A stretch of DNA of 64,000 nt from Komagataeibacter nataicola (GCF_003207795.1 NZ_NIRT01000003.1:123458-187457); one strand, 5' to 3'. Positions 1 through 9,451 are shown, counted from the first letter of the stretch. Notes: generated by a model not told the origin, from the letters alone. Numbers and translations are program-made.

Positions 1-1075
1 CGCGCGCACGCGCGGCAAGCTCCGTACGTTCATCCGCCGACAGGTCGGTCACGTGGCGGATGCACGCGGCAAGCGCCTGTGTGTCATCGGGGGGGAAGGC
101 AAAGCCGGTCACGCCGTTCTCCACCGTTTCCAGTGCTGCGCCATGGGCGGCCACGATCACGGGGCGGCCCATGGCCTGCGCCTCCACCACCACGCGGCCA
201 AACGGCTCGGGCCGGCGCGAGGGCACCACGATCATGTCGGCCAGCATCATGGCCGCGGGCATGTCCGCGCAGTGCCCGGCAAAGCGCAGGTGGGCTGCAA
301 TGCCGCTGCGTTGGGCCTGGGCCACGAGCGCACGGCCTTCCTTCGCGTTGGCTTCGCCCACGAAAATGCACACCCAGTCCCGGCTGAAGCCTTCCGTGCG
401 GGTGAGGCGGGCCAGCGCCTCGATCAGCACGGCGTGGCCTTTCCACGCGGTCACGCGCGCGGGCAGCATGATGACCGTGGCCCCATCGGGGATGTGCCAT
501 AGCCCCAGCAGCTTCTGCACCCGGTTGCCGCGCACGTTATGCGGGTCGAAACGCAGCATGTCCGCCCCGCGCGGGATCAGGCGCAGGCGGTCGTCGCCCA
601 CCTTGTAGTCATCGCGCAGGCGGGTGGCGATGTACTGGCTGATGGCAATGACCCGCGCGCCCGAGGCCAGCACGCTGTTATAGCGCTTCTTGCCCGGCAG
701 GTTGGCCGCGTGCACTCCATGCCACGTGGTGACCAGCGGCACGCCCGCCCGCCTGCATGCAAGTGATGCCGCCCAGGCGGGCGCGCGCGAGCGGGCATGC
801 ACCAGGTTAACGCCATGCTCGGCCATGACATGGCGCAGCCTGCTGGCGTTGCGCATGATGGAGAAGGGGTTCTTGGCCCCGAGTTCGAGCGCGATGGGGA
901 TGGCGCCGATATATTTCAGGCGTGGCACGAGGCGCCCGCCCGCACTGGCCACCAGTGCCGTGCCGCCGGCCTGTACGATGGCCTGCGCCATTTCCAGCGT
1001 GCCATGTTCTATCCCGCCGGATTCGAGCGCAGGCAGCACCTGCAGGATGACGGGTCGGTCAGTAACGGTTTGCAT
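1..1075 (-). CDS. GT4-family glycosyltransferase (partial, runs off left edge)
   Basis: Reading the reverse strand from the ATG at 1075 gives 358 uninterrupted codons to the window edge, so the C-terminus is missing. It opens with a GT-B acceptor-side motif (VILQVLPALESGGIEHGTLE). A donor-binding half follows, with MLPARVTAWKGHAVLIEAL and the nucleotide-sugar segment VVPSRRPEPFGRVVVEAQAMGRPV (E-x7-E type), both typical of retaining GT4 enzymes. It should transfer a sugar from a nucleotide donor during lipopolysaccharide or exopolysaccharide assembly; the acceptor cannot be read from sequence. A purine-rich GGTGAAAGGTG precedes the start. It is divergent from the TPR gene, and a GT9 enzyme lies close by, which supports a cell-surface glycan role. 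Confidence 0.85.
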   Translation of the reverse strand, partial: MQTVTDRPVILQVLPALESGGIEHGTLEMAQAIVQAGGTALVASAGGRLVPRLKYIGAIPIALELGAKNPFSIMRNASRLRHVMAEHGVNLVHARSRAPAWAASLACRRAGVPLVTTWHGVHAANLPGKKRYNSVLASGARVIAISQYIATRLRDDYKVGDDRLRLIPRGADMLRFDPHNVRGNRVQKLLGLWHIPDGATVIMLPARVTAWKGHAVLIEALARLTRTEGFSRDWVCIFVGEANAKEGRALVAQAQRSGIAAHLRFAGHCADMPAAMMLADMIVVPSRRPEPFGRVVVEAQAMGRPVIVAAHGAALETVENGVTGFAFPPDDTQALAACIRHVTDLSADERTELAARAR

Positions 1076-1175
1076 CACCTTTCACCATATCACGAACGCG
1101 ATGGAACTGCACGGCCTGCGGGTCAATGGGGCTTTGTCCTTGACCTTGGCCGCAGGCAGGCCGACGAATGCGCTA

Positions 1176-2132
1176 ATGAGACCTTTTGCCCAGCCATTGT
1201 TTTGCGTCCCTGCCGCAGGGGGAGTGCCGGTGTTTTCGTGCTCCCGGCGTGCGGGTTTCATGGCCTTTGGCCTCGTGCTGGCCGCAGGCCTTGCGTGTGG
1301 GCGCGCATGCGCCGATGAAGCCGCCCCCGTGAAAGAGGCGTCGCCCCCCATCGCCACGCCATCTTCCACCCCGCCCGCTCCCGCTGCGCCGCAGGGCTGG
1401 GATTTCAGCCACTGCACCGCCACCCTTGCCGATGACCCCGATGGCGCCCGTGATTATGCCGAGGACTGGTACAGCCATGGCGGCGGGCTTGAGGCCGAGC
1501 AGTGCGCCGCCCTGGCCCAGATGGAACTGGGCGATGTCGCCACCGCCGCCGCCACGCTCGACCGTCTGGCCCGCGTGCCGGACTGGCCCGCAGGTCCGCC
1601 CGAGGGCAGGCGGGGCAACAGGCAGGCCGTGGTGGAAACATCCGCCTCCCGCCTGCGCCGCGCCAGTGTGGCGGAGGCGGCAGCCCGCGCCTGGCAGGCC
1701 GATGACAGCCCGAAACAGGCCTTTGACAGTGCAATCTATGGCCTGACACTGGCCCCTGATGATCCGGCGCTGAAGCTGGTCTATGCACGGGTGGCGGTGG
1801 AACTTGGCCAGCCCCAGCGCGCCATCGACATGCTTACGCCGCTGCCATCCGCCCCGGCCGCGCGTGATGAGGCGCTGGTGGCGCGGGCGGGCGCGTGGCG
1901 CAAGCTCGGGCGCATCGATCAGGGCATGGCCGATATCAACGCCGCCCTGCATGACATGCCCCATAACGGCGCGGCCCTGCTCGAGCGCGGCATCCTGTAC
2001 CAGCGCCAGGGCCAGATGGAGCAGGCCCGCGCCGACTGGCTCGACGTGGTGAAGCAGGCCCCGGATTCGGATGAGGCCGATCTTGCGCGTCAGGACCTCG
2101 CCCTGCTGGAAACCGACCCCGAGGCACCCTGA
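1176..2132 (+). CDS. Secreted tetratricopeptide-repeat protein
   Basis: About 318 residues. The N-terminus has a basic, then hydrophobic stretch ending in a signal-peptidase-like site (LAAGLACGRACADE), so export is likely. An Ala/Pro-rich linker follows. From about residue 100 there are TPR-type helix pairs, clearest at the C-terminus (ALVARAGAWRKLGRIDQGMA and GAALLERGILYQRQGQMEQA). TPRs are protein-interaction scaffolds, so no enzyme activity is implied. The start is uncertain: ATG at 1176 is used, but 1101 and 1260 are in frame and none has a strong ribosome site. It ends one base before the GT9 gene, so the two are probably co-transcribed. Confidence 0.7.
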   Translation: MRPFAQPLFCVPAAGGVPVFSCSRRAGFMAFGLVLAAGLACGRACADEAAPVKEASPPIATPSSTPPAPAAPQGWDFSHCTATLADDPDGARDYAEDWYSHGGGLEAEQCAALAQMELGDVATAAATLDRLARVPDWPAGPPEGRRGNRQAVVETSASRLRRASVAEAAARAWQADDSPKQAFDSAIYGLTLAPDDPALKLVYARVAVELGQPQRAIDMLTPLPSAPAARDEALVARAGAWRKLGRIDQGMADINAALHDMPHNGAALLERGILYQRQGQMEQARADWLDVVKQAPDSDEADLARQDLALLETDPEAP

Positions 2133-2133
2133 C

Positions 2134-3042
2134 ATGGCCCGCATTCTTGTCATCCGCCTGGGCGCGCTGGGCGATTTCGTGCAGTCCTTTGCGCCTTTTG
2201 CCGCCATCCGTGCCCACCATCCCCATGATGACGTGGACCTGCTGACCCAGCCGGCCTTTGCCGAACTCGGGCGGGCCTGCCCATGGTTTGACCATGTGCT
2301 GCTCGACCGCAGGCCACCGTGGCGCGACATTGCGGCTGTCATGGCGCTGCGGCGCATGCTGCGCGGTTATGATTTCATTTACGACCTGCAGACCTCGGGG
2401 CGCAGCACGCGCTATTTTTATCTTTCGGGGCACAGGGCGTGGTCGGGAATCGGCCGGAGTGCACAGGCGGCGCATGACAACCCCCAGCGGCGCTTCATGC
2501 ACACCCGGGTCCGCCAGCGCGACCAGCTCAGACGGGCGGGACTCGAGCATCTGCCTGTGCCCGATCTGTCATGGCTGGCCCGGGGCGGCCCCGTGCTGCC
2601 CGCGCCTTACGCGGTGCTCGTGCCCGGTGCCGCCGCCCACCGCCCGGCCAAGCGCTGGCCGGTTGAACGCTACGCCGCCCTTGCGCAGCGCCTGCATGCC
2701 CATGCCCATGGCCTGCTGCCGGTTGTGGTGGGCGGCCCGGGCGAGGCCGGGCTGGCCCGCGTCATCTGCCAGGCCTGCCCCGATGCGGTGGACCTGACCG
2801 GCCGGACCACGTTGCCCGAACTCGGCGGCGTGCTGGCGCGCGCGGCCTGGGCCGTGGGCAATGATACCGGCCCCATGCACATGGCGGCCGCCCTGGGGGT
2901 GAAGTGTACCGTGCTGTTTTCCGCCGACAGCAACCCCGCACTCACTGCCCCTGTGGGGGTGCGGACGGGGCAGGTGCGGGTGATTTATGTGCATGATCTG
3001 GCCACCGTGCGCGTTGACAGGGTTGCGGCAACGCGCGGCTGA
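2134..3042 (+). CDS. GT9-family glycosyltransferase (heptosyltransferase-like)
   Basis: 302 residues. The start MARILVIRLGALGDF is the hallmark N-terminus of ADP-heptose:LPS heptosyltransferases, and the C-terminal half carries the donor-site motif GNDTGPMHMAAALG. This family transfers heptose, or a related sugar, to the LPS core on the cytoplasmic face of the inner membrane. The ATG follows the TPR stop by one base, indicating translational coupling. The precise sugar and linkage cannot be assigned, and acetic acid bacteria often have atypical cores, so the general family name is safest. Confidence 0.87.
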   Translation: MARILVIRLGALGDFVQSFAPFAAIRAHHPHDDVDLLTQPAFAELGRACPWFDHVLLDRRPPWRDIAAVMALRRMLRGYDFIYDLQTSGRSTRYFYLSGHRAWSGIGRSAQAAHDNPQRRFMHTRVRQRDQLRRAGLEHLPVPDLSWLARGGPVLPAPYAVLVPGAAAHRPAKRWPVERYAALAQRLHAHAHGLLPVVVGGPGEAGLARVICQACPDAVDLTGRTTLPELGGVLARAAWAVGNDTGPMHMAAALGVKCTVLFSADSNPALTAPVGVRTGQVRVIYVHDLATVRVDRVAATRG

Positions 3043-3084
3043 CGCCATTACAGCGCAGTATATTCTTACCGGAGCAATGAAACC

Positions 3085-5019
3085 ATGCCTGCCATAACCC
3101 TGCCTGACGGATCCGTTCGCCGCTTTGACGGGGCAGTGACGGGCACGACCGTGGCGCAGTCCATCGGCGCCGGTCTTGCCCGCGCCGCCCTTGCCATGGA
3201 AGTGGATGGCAGGCTGATGGATATCGGCCGCGAGATCGACCATGACGCCAGCCTGCGTTTCATCACGCGCAAGGACCCCGAGGCGCTGGAAATGATCCGC
3301 CACGACGCCGCCCACGTGCTGGCCGAGGCCGTGCAGTCGCTTTTTCCCGGCACGCAGGTCACCATCGGCCCGTCGATCGAAAATGGCTTCTATTACGATT
3401 TCTACCGCAACGAGCCGTTCAGCCCGGAGGATTTCGCCGCCATCGAAAAGCGGATGGGCGAGATCGTGGCCGCCAACGAGCCCTTCGTGCGCGAAGCGTG
3501 GCCGCGGGAAAAAGCGATCGAGTTCTTCGAGAACAAGGGCGAGCGCTTCAAGGCCGAACTGATCCGCGACCTGCCGGCGGATGAGGAAATCTCGATCTAC
3601 CGCCAGGGCGAATGGCTGGACCTGTGTCGTGGCCCGCACCTGCGCGGCACGGCCGATGTGGGCCATGCCTTCAAGCTGATGAAGGTGGCGGGCGCCTACT
3701 GGCGCGGCGACCACCGCAACCCCATGCTTACGCGCATCTACGGCACCGCCTGGCGCGACCGCAAGGAACTCGAGGCCCACCTGCACCAGCTTGAGGAAGC
3801 CGAGCGCCGCGATCACCGCCGCATTGGCCGTGAGATGGACCTGTTCCACATTCAGGAAGAAGCCGTGGGCCAGATCTTCTGGCACCCCAAGGGCTGGCGG
3901 CTGTACACCGTGCTGCAGGACTACATGCGCCGCGCGCAGGACGGCAACGGCTATCAGGAAGTCCGCACGCCGCAACTCGTTGACCGCGCCCTGTGGGAAG
4001 CCTCGGGCCACTGGGACAAATACCGCGAGCACATGTTCATCGCCACCGTGGAGGACGAGGACAAGACCCTCGCGCTGAAGCCGATGAACTGCCCGTGCCA
4101 TGTGCAGATCTTCCGCCACGGGCTGCGCTCGTATCGTGAACTGCCGCTGCGCATGGCGGAATTTGGCGCGTGCCACCGCTACGAGCCCTCGGGTGCGCTG
4201 CACGGCATCATGCGCGTGCGCGGCTTTACGCAGGATGACGCGCATATCTTCTGCACCGAGGACCAGATCGCTGACGAGACCGCACGTTTCGTGCGCATGC
4301 TGGCCGATGTGTACCAGGACCTTGGCTTCGAGCATTTCCGCGTGAAATTTGCCGATCGTCCCGAGCAGCGCGCCGGTGATGACGCGACATGGGACCGCGC
4401 CGAGAACGCCCTGAAAGTGGCCTGCGACATGGCGGGCGTGACCTACGAGCACAATCCGGGCGAGGGGGCGTTCTACGGCCCCAAGCTGGAATTCGTACTG
4501 CGGGACGCCATTGGCCGTGACTGGCAGTGCGGCACGCTACAGGTCGATTACGTGCTGCCCGAGCGGCTCGATGCCTCCTATGTGGGCGAGGACAGCGCGC
4601 GCCATCGTCCTGTCATGCTGCACCGGGCCATTCTTGGCTCGTTCGAGCGATTCCTTGGCATCCTGATCGAGCAGCATGCCGGGCGCTTCCCGCTGTGGCT
4701 CGCACCCACCCAGGTGGTCGTGGCCTCGATCGTGACCGACGCGGCCGATTATGCCCAGCATGTGACCGACAGCCTGCGCGAAGCCGGGCTGGTGGTGGAA
4801 GCCGACCTGCGCAACGAGAAGATCAACGCCAAGATTCGCGAGCATAGCCTTGCGCGCGTGCCGGTCATTCTGGTGGTGGGCCGTAAGGAAGCGGAGGAAA
4901 ACACCGTGGCCATGCGCCGCCTTGGCGGTAAGACGCAGGAAGTGCTGCCGCTGGAAGAAGCGGTCTCGGCTCTTGCATATGAGGCCCTGCCACCCGATAT
5001 CCGTCGCAAGCGCGGCTGA
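3085..5019 (+). CDS. thrS: Threonyl-tRNA synthetase
   Basis: 644 residues, the usual ThrRS length. Order of domains: N-terminal TGS (about 1-65); editing domain with HxxxH ([12 protein letters not shown]) and CRGPHL; class II catalytic core with the zinc Cys in [10 protein letters not shown], motif 2 around [11 protein letters not shown] and motif 3 [15 protein letters not shown]-terminal anticodon-binding domain starting near PTQVVVAS. It charges tRNA-Thr and hydrolyses Ser-tRNA-Thr. GGAG lies just upstream of the ATG. It sits before infC, the common thrS-infC order. No T-box or thrS-type operator was visible in the 42-base upstream gap. Confidence 0.98.
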   Translation: MPAITLPDGSVRRFDGAVTGTTVAQSIGAGLARAALAMEVDGRLMDIGREIDHDASLRFITRKDPEALEMIRHDAAHVLAEAVQSLFPGTQVTIGPSIENGFYYDFYRNEPFSPEDFAAIEKRMGEIVAANEPFVREAWPREKAIEFFENKGERFKAELIRDLPADEEISIYRQGEWLDLCRGPHLRGTADVGHAFKLMKVAGAYWRGDHRNPMLTRIYGTAWRDRKELEAHLHQLEEAERRDHRRIGREMDLFHIQEEAVGQIFWHPKGWRLYTVLQDYMRRAQDGNGYQEVRTPQLVDRALWEASGHWDKYREHMFIATVEDEDKTLALKPMNCPCHVQIFRHGLRSYRELPLRMAEFGACHRYEPSGALHGIMRVRGFTQDDAHIFCTEDQIADETARFVRMLADVYQDLGFEHFRVKFADRPEQRAGDDATWDRAENALKVACDMAGVTYEHNPGEGAFYGPKLEFVLRDAIGRDWQCGTLQVDYVLPERLDASYVGEDSARHRPVMLHRAILGSFERFLGILIEQHAGRFPLWLAPTQVVVASIVTDAADYAQHVTDSLREAGLVVEADLRNEKINAKIREHSLARVPVILVVGRKEAEENTVAMRRLGGKTQEVLPLEEAVSALAYEALPPDIRRKRG

Positions 5020-5229
5020 TTACCTGTGTCCCGTGCCGGAACTGCATGGCTGTTTTCGCAGGCACGGGGCAAGACAGGACTTGATCTGGGGCGCGTCTTT
5101 GCGTCACATATCTTTCCATAATGTAAGGTCATTCCCTGCCCGCGTGTTTTCCATGGCTTCGGCCATGGGGCGCGGGCTGCGGGGATGGCCCTGCCTGCCG
5201 TTTGAATGAAACAGTTACAGGAGCTGACC
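5020..5229 (+). promoter_or_regulatory. infC leader with two inverted repeats
   Basis: This 210-base gap between thrS and infC holds two foldable elements. CCCGTGCC at 5030-5037 pairs with GGCACGGG at 5061-5068 around a 23-base loop. CCATGGC at 5151-5157 pairs with GCCATGG at 5162-5168 around a TTCG tetraloop, an unusually stable hairpin type. Neither is followed by a T-run, so they look like leader structure rather than terminators. The Shine-Dalgarno AGGAG is at 5219-5223. A regulatory role is inferred from position only. Confidence 0.45.
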
Positions 5230-5766
5230 ATAGGCAGACCCCCGATGCCCACTCCGCCAAATCGAGAGGGCCCCCGCGTCAATGAAGAGATCCGCGTGCC
5301 GCAGGTGCGTCTGATCGATGAAGAGGGCGAGATGCTCGGCATCATGTCCACGCGTGATGCGCTGGCACGCGCTTATGCCGCTGGTCTTGACCTGCTTGAA
5401 ATCAGCCCGAACGCCGAGCCGCCGGTGGCCAAGGTGCTCGATTACGGCAAGTTCAAATACGAGCAGCAGAAGAAGCGCAATGAAGCGCGCAAGAAGCAGA
5501 AAGTCATTGAAATCAAGGAAGTCAAGGTTCGCCCGAACATTGATGAAAATGACTATCAGGTGAAAATGCGCGCGATGAAAACCTTCATCGGCGAGGGTGA
5601 CAAGGTGAAGGTGACCCTTCGCTTCCGTGGCCGTGAAATGGCGCATCAGGATCTGGGTGTGAAGGTTCTTGAACGTATCCGCGCCGAGATGGATGAACTG
5701 GCCAAGGTTGAGCATATGCCCAAGCTTGAAAACCGCCAGATGATCATGGTGCTGGCACCGCGTTGA
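5230..5766 (+). CDS. infC: Translation initiation factor IF-3, probable AUA start
   Basis: IF-3 binds the 30S subunit, prevents premature 50S joining and proofreads start codons. The N-domain ([17 protein letters not shown]) and C-domain ([18 protein letters not shown]) are complete. The start is placed at AUA 5230 because a perfect AGGAG (5219-5223) sits six bases upstream. The resulting N-terminus ([16 protein letters not shown]) also lines up with other alphaproteobacterial IF-3 proteins that begin MRRPF-type (from memory). Alternatives are ATG 5206, which has no ribosome site and would include the Shine-Dalgarno in the coding region, and ATG 5245, which is shorter. Rare starts in infC are the known basis of IF-3 autoregulation in enterobacteria. 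Confidence 0.93.
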   Translation: MGRPPMPTPPNREGPRVNEEIRVPQVRLIDEEGEMLGIMSTRDALARAYAAGLDLLEISPNAEPPVAKVLDYGKFKYEQQKKRNEARKKQKVIEIKEVKVRPNIDENDYQVKMRAMKTFIGEGDKVKVTLRFRGREMAHQDLGVKVLERIRAEMDELAKVEHMPKLENRQMIMVLAPR

Positions 5767-5793
5767 TCCCTTCGCGGATGCAGAACGCAAAAA

Positions 5794-5825
5794 GCCCGGA
5801 GGGATTACCCTCCGGGCTTTTTTTT
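5794..5825 (+). terminator. infC rho-independent terminator
   Basis: Ten-base perfect stem GCCCGGAGGG / CCCTCCGGGC (5794-5803 and 5808-5817) with an ATTA loop, followed by eight T residues, 27 bases after the infC stop. This is a textbook intrinsic terminator and is unrelated in sequence to the repeat element that follows. Confidence 0.93.
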
Positions 5826-5875
5826 GTGGCTAAGAGGCTGTTTGAAAAATCAGGCGCAATAATATCCTGAAATCA

Positions 5876-5937
5876 TAAAAGCTTCAGAAGATGCCGCCTT
5901 TTTAAAAAAAGGCGGTACCCAGAAACTTCTATTTTTT
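5876..5937 (+). repeat. Convergent-junction palindromic repeat, copy A (5'-truncated)
   Basis: Contains AAGCTTCAGAAG, the GCCGCCTTTTT/AAAAAAAGGCGG hairpin and the terminal ACCCAGAAACTTCTATTTT, matching the right two-thirds of the element seen at six other sites. The left AAAAGTTTTTGG end and the first arm of the AAGCTT hairpin are missing. It lies between the convergent infC and SIMPL genes and touches the stop codon of the latter. Confidence 0.8.
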
Positions 5938-6691
5938 AAGGCTTGAGGATCACCGTCGCCCGCGCCGTTGCGGTGACATCCTGCTGCCCGGTGGGGGCTT
6001 CGGGGGCTGCCACGTCGGCCGAGGCCATGCGGGCCATCATCATCATGGGCATCGGGCGGGGAAAGTTCTGTTCCTCCAGCGCGACCGAACGGATGGAGGC
6101 CACCCTGAGCCTGAGGGTTGCCGCCGCCGCCTGCGCGCGGGCCTGCATGTCTTCCAGCGCCAGGGTTTCGGCCTTGCGGGTCAGTTCGGCGCGCCTGCTG
6201 CGCGAGAGCGACCAGTCCAGCCGGGTCAGTGCGAGGTTTTCAGCCTGGATGCGGCCCACGAGCGGCAGCAGCACCTTGCCGTCGGCGGCTGTCAGGCGCA
6301 GGCTCTGGCGTGCCACCCAGTGCGGCTTGCGGTTCTGGTGCACATCGCCTTCATCATGATGCACGAAATAGGACTCGGCATTGATCTCCAGCCCATCGGT
6401 ATGGGCGGTGGCGGAAATTGCCTTGCTGATGAGCGCATTGAGCTGCGCCTGTGCGGCGGCGGCGGTATCGGCCTGCGCCTCGGCCGTGAAGGTGGCGGTC
6501 AGTTCATCGGGCGGGGCCTGCACGGTGCCGGTCGCGGTCAGTTCGAGTTCGGTACCATCGGTGCGCGTGGAGTCGGGGGACTGGGTCTGGGCCATACCTG
6601 TTGCCGGATGGAGTCCTGCCACGGCCAGCAGGCCGCACAGCGCCACCATCTGGCTGGAGCGGACGGGGAACAAAAAATGGGGTCGGGTCAT
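5936..6691 (-). CDS. SIMPL (DUF541) domain periplasmic protein
   Basis: 251 residues from the ATG at 6691, chosen because AAGGAG lies upstream and a signal peptide follows (hydrophobic MVALCGLLAVAGLHPATGMA then QTQ). The body is a single SIMPL/DUF541 domain (ELTATGTVQAPPDELTATFT ... TATARATVIL) with the usual repeated alternating strands and the central Ala/Gln-rich helix. The family is periplasmic, and its biochemical role is poorly defined. There is a Met-rich segment (PRPMPMMMMARM) near residue 220. It overlaps the preceding small gene by ATGA, indicating coupled expression. Confidence 0.82.
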   Translation of the reverse strand: MTRPHFLFPVRSSQMVALCGLLAVAGLHPATGMAQTQSPDSTRTDGTELELTATGTVQAPPDELTATFTAEAQADTAAAAQAQLNALISKAISATAHTDGLEINAESYFVHHDEGDVHQNRKPHWVARQSLRLTAADGKVLLPLVGRIQAENLALTRLDWSLSRSRRAELTRKAETLALEDMQARAQAAAATLRLRVASIRSVALEEQNFPRPMPMMMMARMASADVAAPEAPTGQQDVTATARATVILKP

Positions 6692-7020
6692 GAATGCGTG
6701 GTCTCCTTGAGTTCGACCAACGCGCGACGCAGCCGTACGATGCCAGAACGGATGCGCCCCTCGCGGCACATGTCAGCCCCCTGCATGCGCAGGCTGTCCA
6801 CATCCTGCGGCAGGGCGGGGCCGTAGGCATCGATGATGTTGAGCAGCCGGTTGCAGTAGGCCTTGGTGTCGCTGGTGATGATGACCGGCTTGTCGCTGCC
6901 GCCATCACGCGCGGCCATGATCTGGGGTGTGCCCTCCGGCGTGATCGGCGCGGGTGCTGCGCCGCACAGGCAGAAACTCATCACGACGATGGCAGGCGTC
7001 ACGGAGGATTGCATGGTCAT
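6688..7020 (-). CDS. Small exported protein of unknown function
   Basis: 110 residues. A short signal peptide is visible (VTPAIVVMSFCLCGAAPAP). The mature part has two Cys (AYCNRLL and ADMCREGR) and ends with a helical, basic segment (RIRSGIVRLRRALVELKE). No family is recognised. The stop overlaps the SIMPL-gene start by ATGA and the start follows the histidine kinase stop by four bases, so it sits at the end of the kinase operon and is co-expressed with the SIMPL protein. A periplasmic location is inferred. Confidence 0.65.
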   Translation of the reverse strand: MTMQSSVTPAIVVMSFCLCGAAPAPITPEGTPQIMAARDGGSDKPVIITSDTKAYCNRLLNIIDAYGPALPQDVDSLRMQGADMCREGRIRSGIVRLRRALVELKETTHS

Positions 7021-7024
7021 GATG

Positions 7025-8611
7025 CTACTCTACGCTACTGTTCGTGTCGTGCTGATGGGGTAAAGGTGACGTTTGAGTCATGCCTGATATGTGCGCGGAT
7101 GAGGACAGATCTTCCTCCGCCTCGGCCAGGGCGCTCGCCGCCACGGGCAGGGCGAGCAAAACCGTAAGCCCCGGCGCATGCGAGGAGAGATGCATCTGCC
7201 CCCCATGCAACTGCACGATGGCCCGCACCATCGACAGGCCCAGCCCCGAGCCGGGGGTGTTGCGGGCCTTCTCGGCGCGGAAGAAGCGCTCGGTCGCGCG
7301 CGCCATGTCCGCAGCACTCATGCCAATGCCCTCGTCACTGACCGAAAGGTCGAGCATGCCCTCGCCCGTGGGGCCGGCAAGGCGCCCCGGTGCGCTCTCG
7401 CGCAGGTGCGCGCGCAGGTAGACCGTGCCGCCGGGGGGCGAGAACTTGATGGCGTTATCAAGCATGTTGGCCACCGCCTGCTGCACCAGCGAGCGGTCGC
7501 CATAAAAGAACAGGCGCGCGGGCAGGTCGAGTGAGAGGGCGATGCCATGCTCTTCCGCCACGGCTTCATACAGGTCGGCCACGTCGCGCAGCACGGGCAC
7601 GAGGTCGAAGGTCATGAACGCGGAGCGGCGTGCGCCCGCCTCGATCTGGGCAATGCGCAGCAGGGCCTCGAACACGGCGGTCACGTTATCAAGGTCGCCT
7701 ACCGCGCGCTCGATCGCGCCGCGCAGTTCATCGGGCGTTCTGGCATGCAATGCTGCATCTTCAAGCTGGGTGCGGGCGCGGGCGATGGGGGTGCGCAGGT
7801 CATGGGCAATGGCGTTGGATACCTGCCGCACGCCATCCATCAGGCGCACGATCCGGTCGAGCATTTCATTGATGGCTTCGGCCACCTGGTCCATCTCGTC
7901 GCCATTGCCGACAAGGGGCATACGGCGGCTCAGGTCGCCATGCGCGATGGCGGAGGTGGTGCGCGCCACGGTCTTGACCATGCGGCGGAAGATGCGGTGC
8001 ACCAGTGCGGCCCCGCTGATGGCCAGAAGCGTGACCATGACCCACGCCCACAGCAGCGAATCGGTCAGCAGGTGGCGCAGGATGCCGCGCGCGCGCACAT
8101 CGCGCCCCACCAGCAGGCGGTAGCCGCTATCAAGCTGGCCTTCCGTATGGGTCTGGGCCGTGCCGGGCAGATTATAGGCATGGAGCTGGGCCATGCCGCG
8201 CAGCCCCGCGCGGGTATCGGGCAGGTTGTACCACCGGTCAGTGTGCTCCACCTTGCCGGGCCAGGCGGAGACGTTGCCGGTCAGGTAATTGCCCTGCGGG
8301 TCGATGACCAGGTAGATCGCGTCATCATCGAGGTTCTGTTCAAGGCGGTCCTCGATGGTCAGGGCCAGGGTGGGCAGGCCGCCCATGACCCAGCGCTCGG
8401 CCAGGCCGCGCGCATCGGCGTTGATGGCGGTTTCCACCTGACGTTCAAGGAACCCGATCGTGCCCCACCACATGAACGACATGAACAGGATGGAAGACAG
8501 CGCGAACATCGTGCCATAGGCCAGCGAAAAGCGCAGGCTGGCCGACCGCCATGCCCGCCAGCGCGAACGGCGCGGCGGCGCGGACTCGCAGAATGCGGGG
8601 GGCGTTGTCAT
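7025..8611 (-). CDS. Two-component sensor histidine kinase
   Basis: About 528 residues from ATG 8611 (in-frame GTG 8647 and ATG 8632 are alternatives). Two membrane segments (about residues 30-50 and 185-205) bracket a periplasmic sensor loop of about 130 residues. A HAMP linker follows, then the H-box (AIAHDLRTPIARART, His about 270), N-box (VANMLDNAIKFSPPGG), G1 (DEGIGMS) and G2 (GSGLGLSM). It autophosphorylates on His and passes phosphate to the response regulator encoded just upstream. The sensed signal is not evident, but the HtrA-like protease next door suggests envelope stress. Confidence 0.92.
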   Translation of the reverse strand: MTTPPAFCESAPPRRSRWRAWRSASLRFSLAYGTMFALSSILFMSFMWWGTIGFLERQVETAINADARGLAERWVMGGLPTLALTIEDRLEQNLDDDAIYLVIDPQGNYLTGNVSAWPGKVEHTDRWYNLPDTRAGLRGMAQLHAYNLPGTAQTHTEGQLDSGYRLLVGRDVRARGILRHLLTDSLLWAWVMVTLLAISGAALVHRIFRRMVKTVARTTSAIAHGDLSRRMPLVGNGDEMDQVAEAINEMLDRIVRLMDGVRQVSNAIAHDLRTPIARARTQLEDAALHARTPDELRGAIERAVGDLDNVTAVFEALLRIAQIEAGARRSAFMTFDLVPVLRDVADLYEAVAEEHGIALSLDLPARLFFYGDRSLVQQAVANMLDNAIKFSPPGGTVYLRAHLRESAPGRLAGPTGEGMLDLSVSDEGIGMSAADMARATERFFRAEKARNTPGSGLGLSMVRAIVQLHGGQMHLSSHAPGLTVLLALPVAASALAEAEEDLSSSAHISGMTQTSPLPHQHDTNSSVE

Positions 8612-8737
8612 GGCTGCCCGCGCAGGGGCCATCCATGCCCGCACCACCCGCCATGGGCCGGGCCTGTGCCGTGGGCTACCGCTCCCCGCGCCACACAGGG
8701 CGCATGGTTGCCCCCGCGGGGCGGAGGGAGCCGCCTG

Positions 8738-9418
8738 TTACTCGGCACGCAGCATGTACCCCGCATTGCGGATGGTATGGATGAGTGGCGCGCCGAAAGG
8801 CTTATCCACCTTCTGGCGCAGGCGCGAGACATGCACGTCGATCACGTTGGTCTGCGGGTCGAAATGGTAGTCCCACACGCCCTCGAGCAGCATGGTGCGG
8901 GTCACGACCTGGCCTGCGTGGCGGGCAAGGTATTCCAACAGGCGGAATTCACGTGGCTGGAGGTCGATCTTCTGCCCCGCCCGGCGCACCGTGCGCGAGA
9001 GCAGGTCGATCTCGAGATCGGCCACTTCCAGCTTGGTCTGGGGCGCGGTCTCGGTGCGGCCCCGGCGGCCAAGCGCCTCGACGCGGGCCAGCAGCTCGCT
9101 GAAGGCGAACGGCTTGGTCACGTAGTCATCGCCACCGGCCTTGAGGCCCTGCACGCGGTCATCCACATCCGCCAGCGCCGAGAGCAGCAGCACGGGGGTG
9201 GTGTTGTTCTGCGCGCGGATGGTCTCGAGCAGGCGCACGCCGTCAATGCCGCCGGGCAGCATGCGGTCGAGTATGATCAGGTCGAACTTCTCGCTCACGG
9301 CCATGAACAGGCCGTCCTTGCCGTTATCGGTCATCTCGACAAGGTGGCCTGCTTCCTTCAGGCCCTTGGCCACGAAGGAGCGGACGGTGGGGTCATCTTC
9401 AACAACAAGAATATGCAA
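8738..9418 (-). CDS. OmpR-family response regulator
   Basis: 226 residues. The receiver domain (about 1-120) has the acidic pair EDD near residue 8, the phospho-acceptor Asp in LIILDRMLPGG (about 52) and the switch Lys in DYVTKPFAF (about 103). The C-terminal winged-helix DNA-binding domain contains QPREFRLLEYLARHAGQVVT and the recognition region NVIDVHVSRLRQKV. It is cognate to the kinase downstream (gap about 126 bases). The minus-strand order is protease, regulator, kinase, small protein, SIMPL protein. Confidence 0.95.
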   Translation of the reverse strand: MHILVVEDDPTVRSFVAKGLKEAGHLVEMTDNGKDGLFMAVSEKFDLIILDRMLPGGIDGVRLLETIRAQNNTTPVLLLSALADVDDRVQGLKAGGDDYVTKPFAFSELLARVEALGRRGRTETAPQTKLEVADLEIDLLSRTVRRAGQKIDLQPREFRLLEYLARHAGQVVTRTMLLEGVWDYHFDPQTNVIDVHVSRLRQKVDKPFGAPLIHTIRNAGYMLRAE

Positions 9419-9451
9419 AATGGCCTCGTGTCGGTTGGGGCGGGGTCTTGG

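Noticed and set aside
2569..4452. Long open frame antisense to thrS (about 627 codons)
   Set aside because: High-GC codon bias opens antisense frames; the product is low-complexity His/Ala-rich and matches no family, while thrS motifs are complete.
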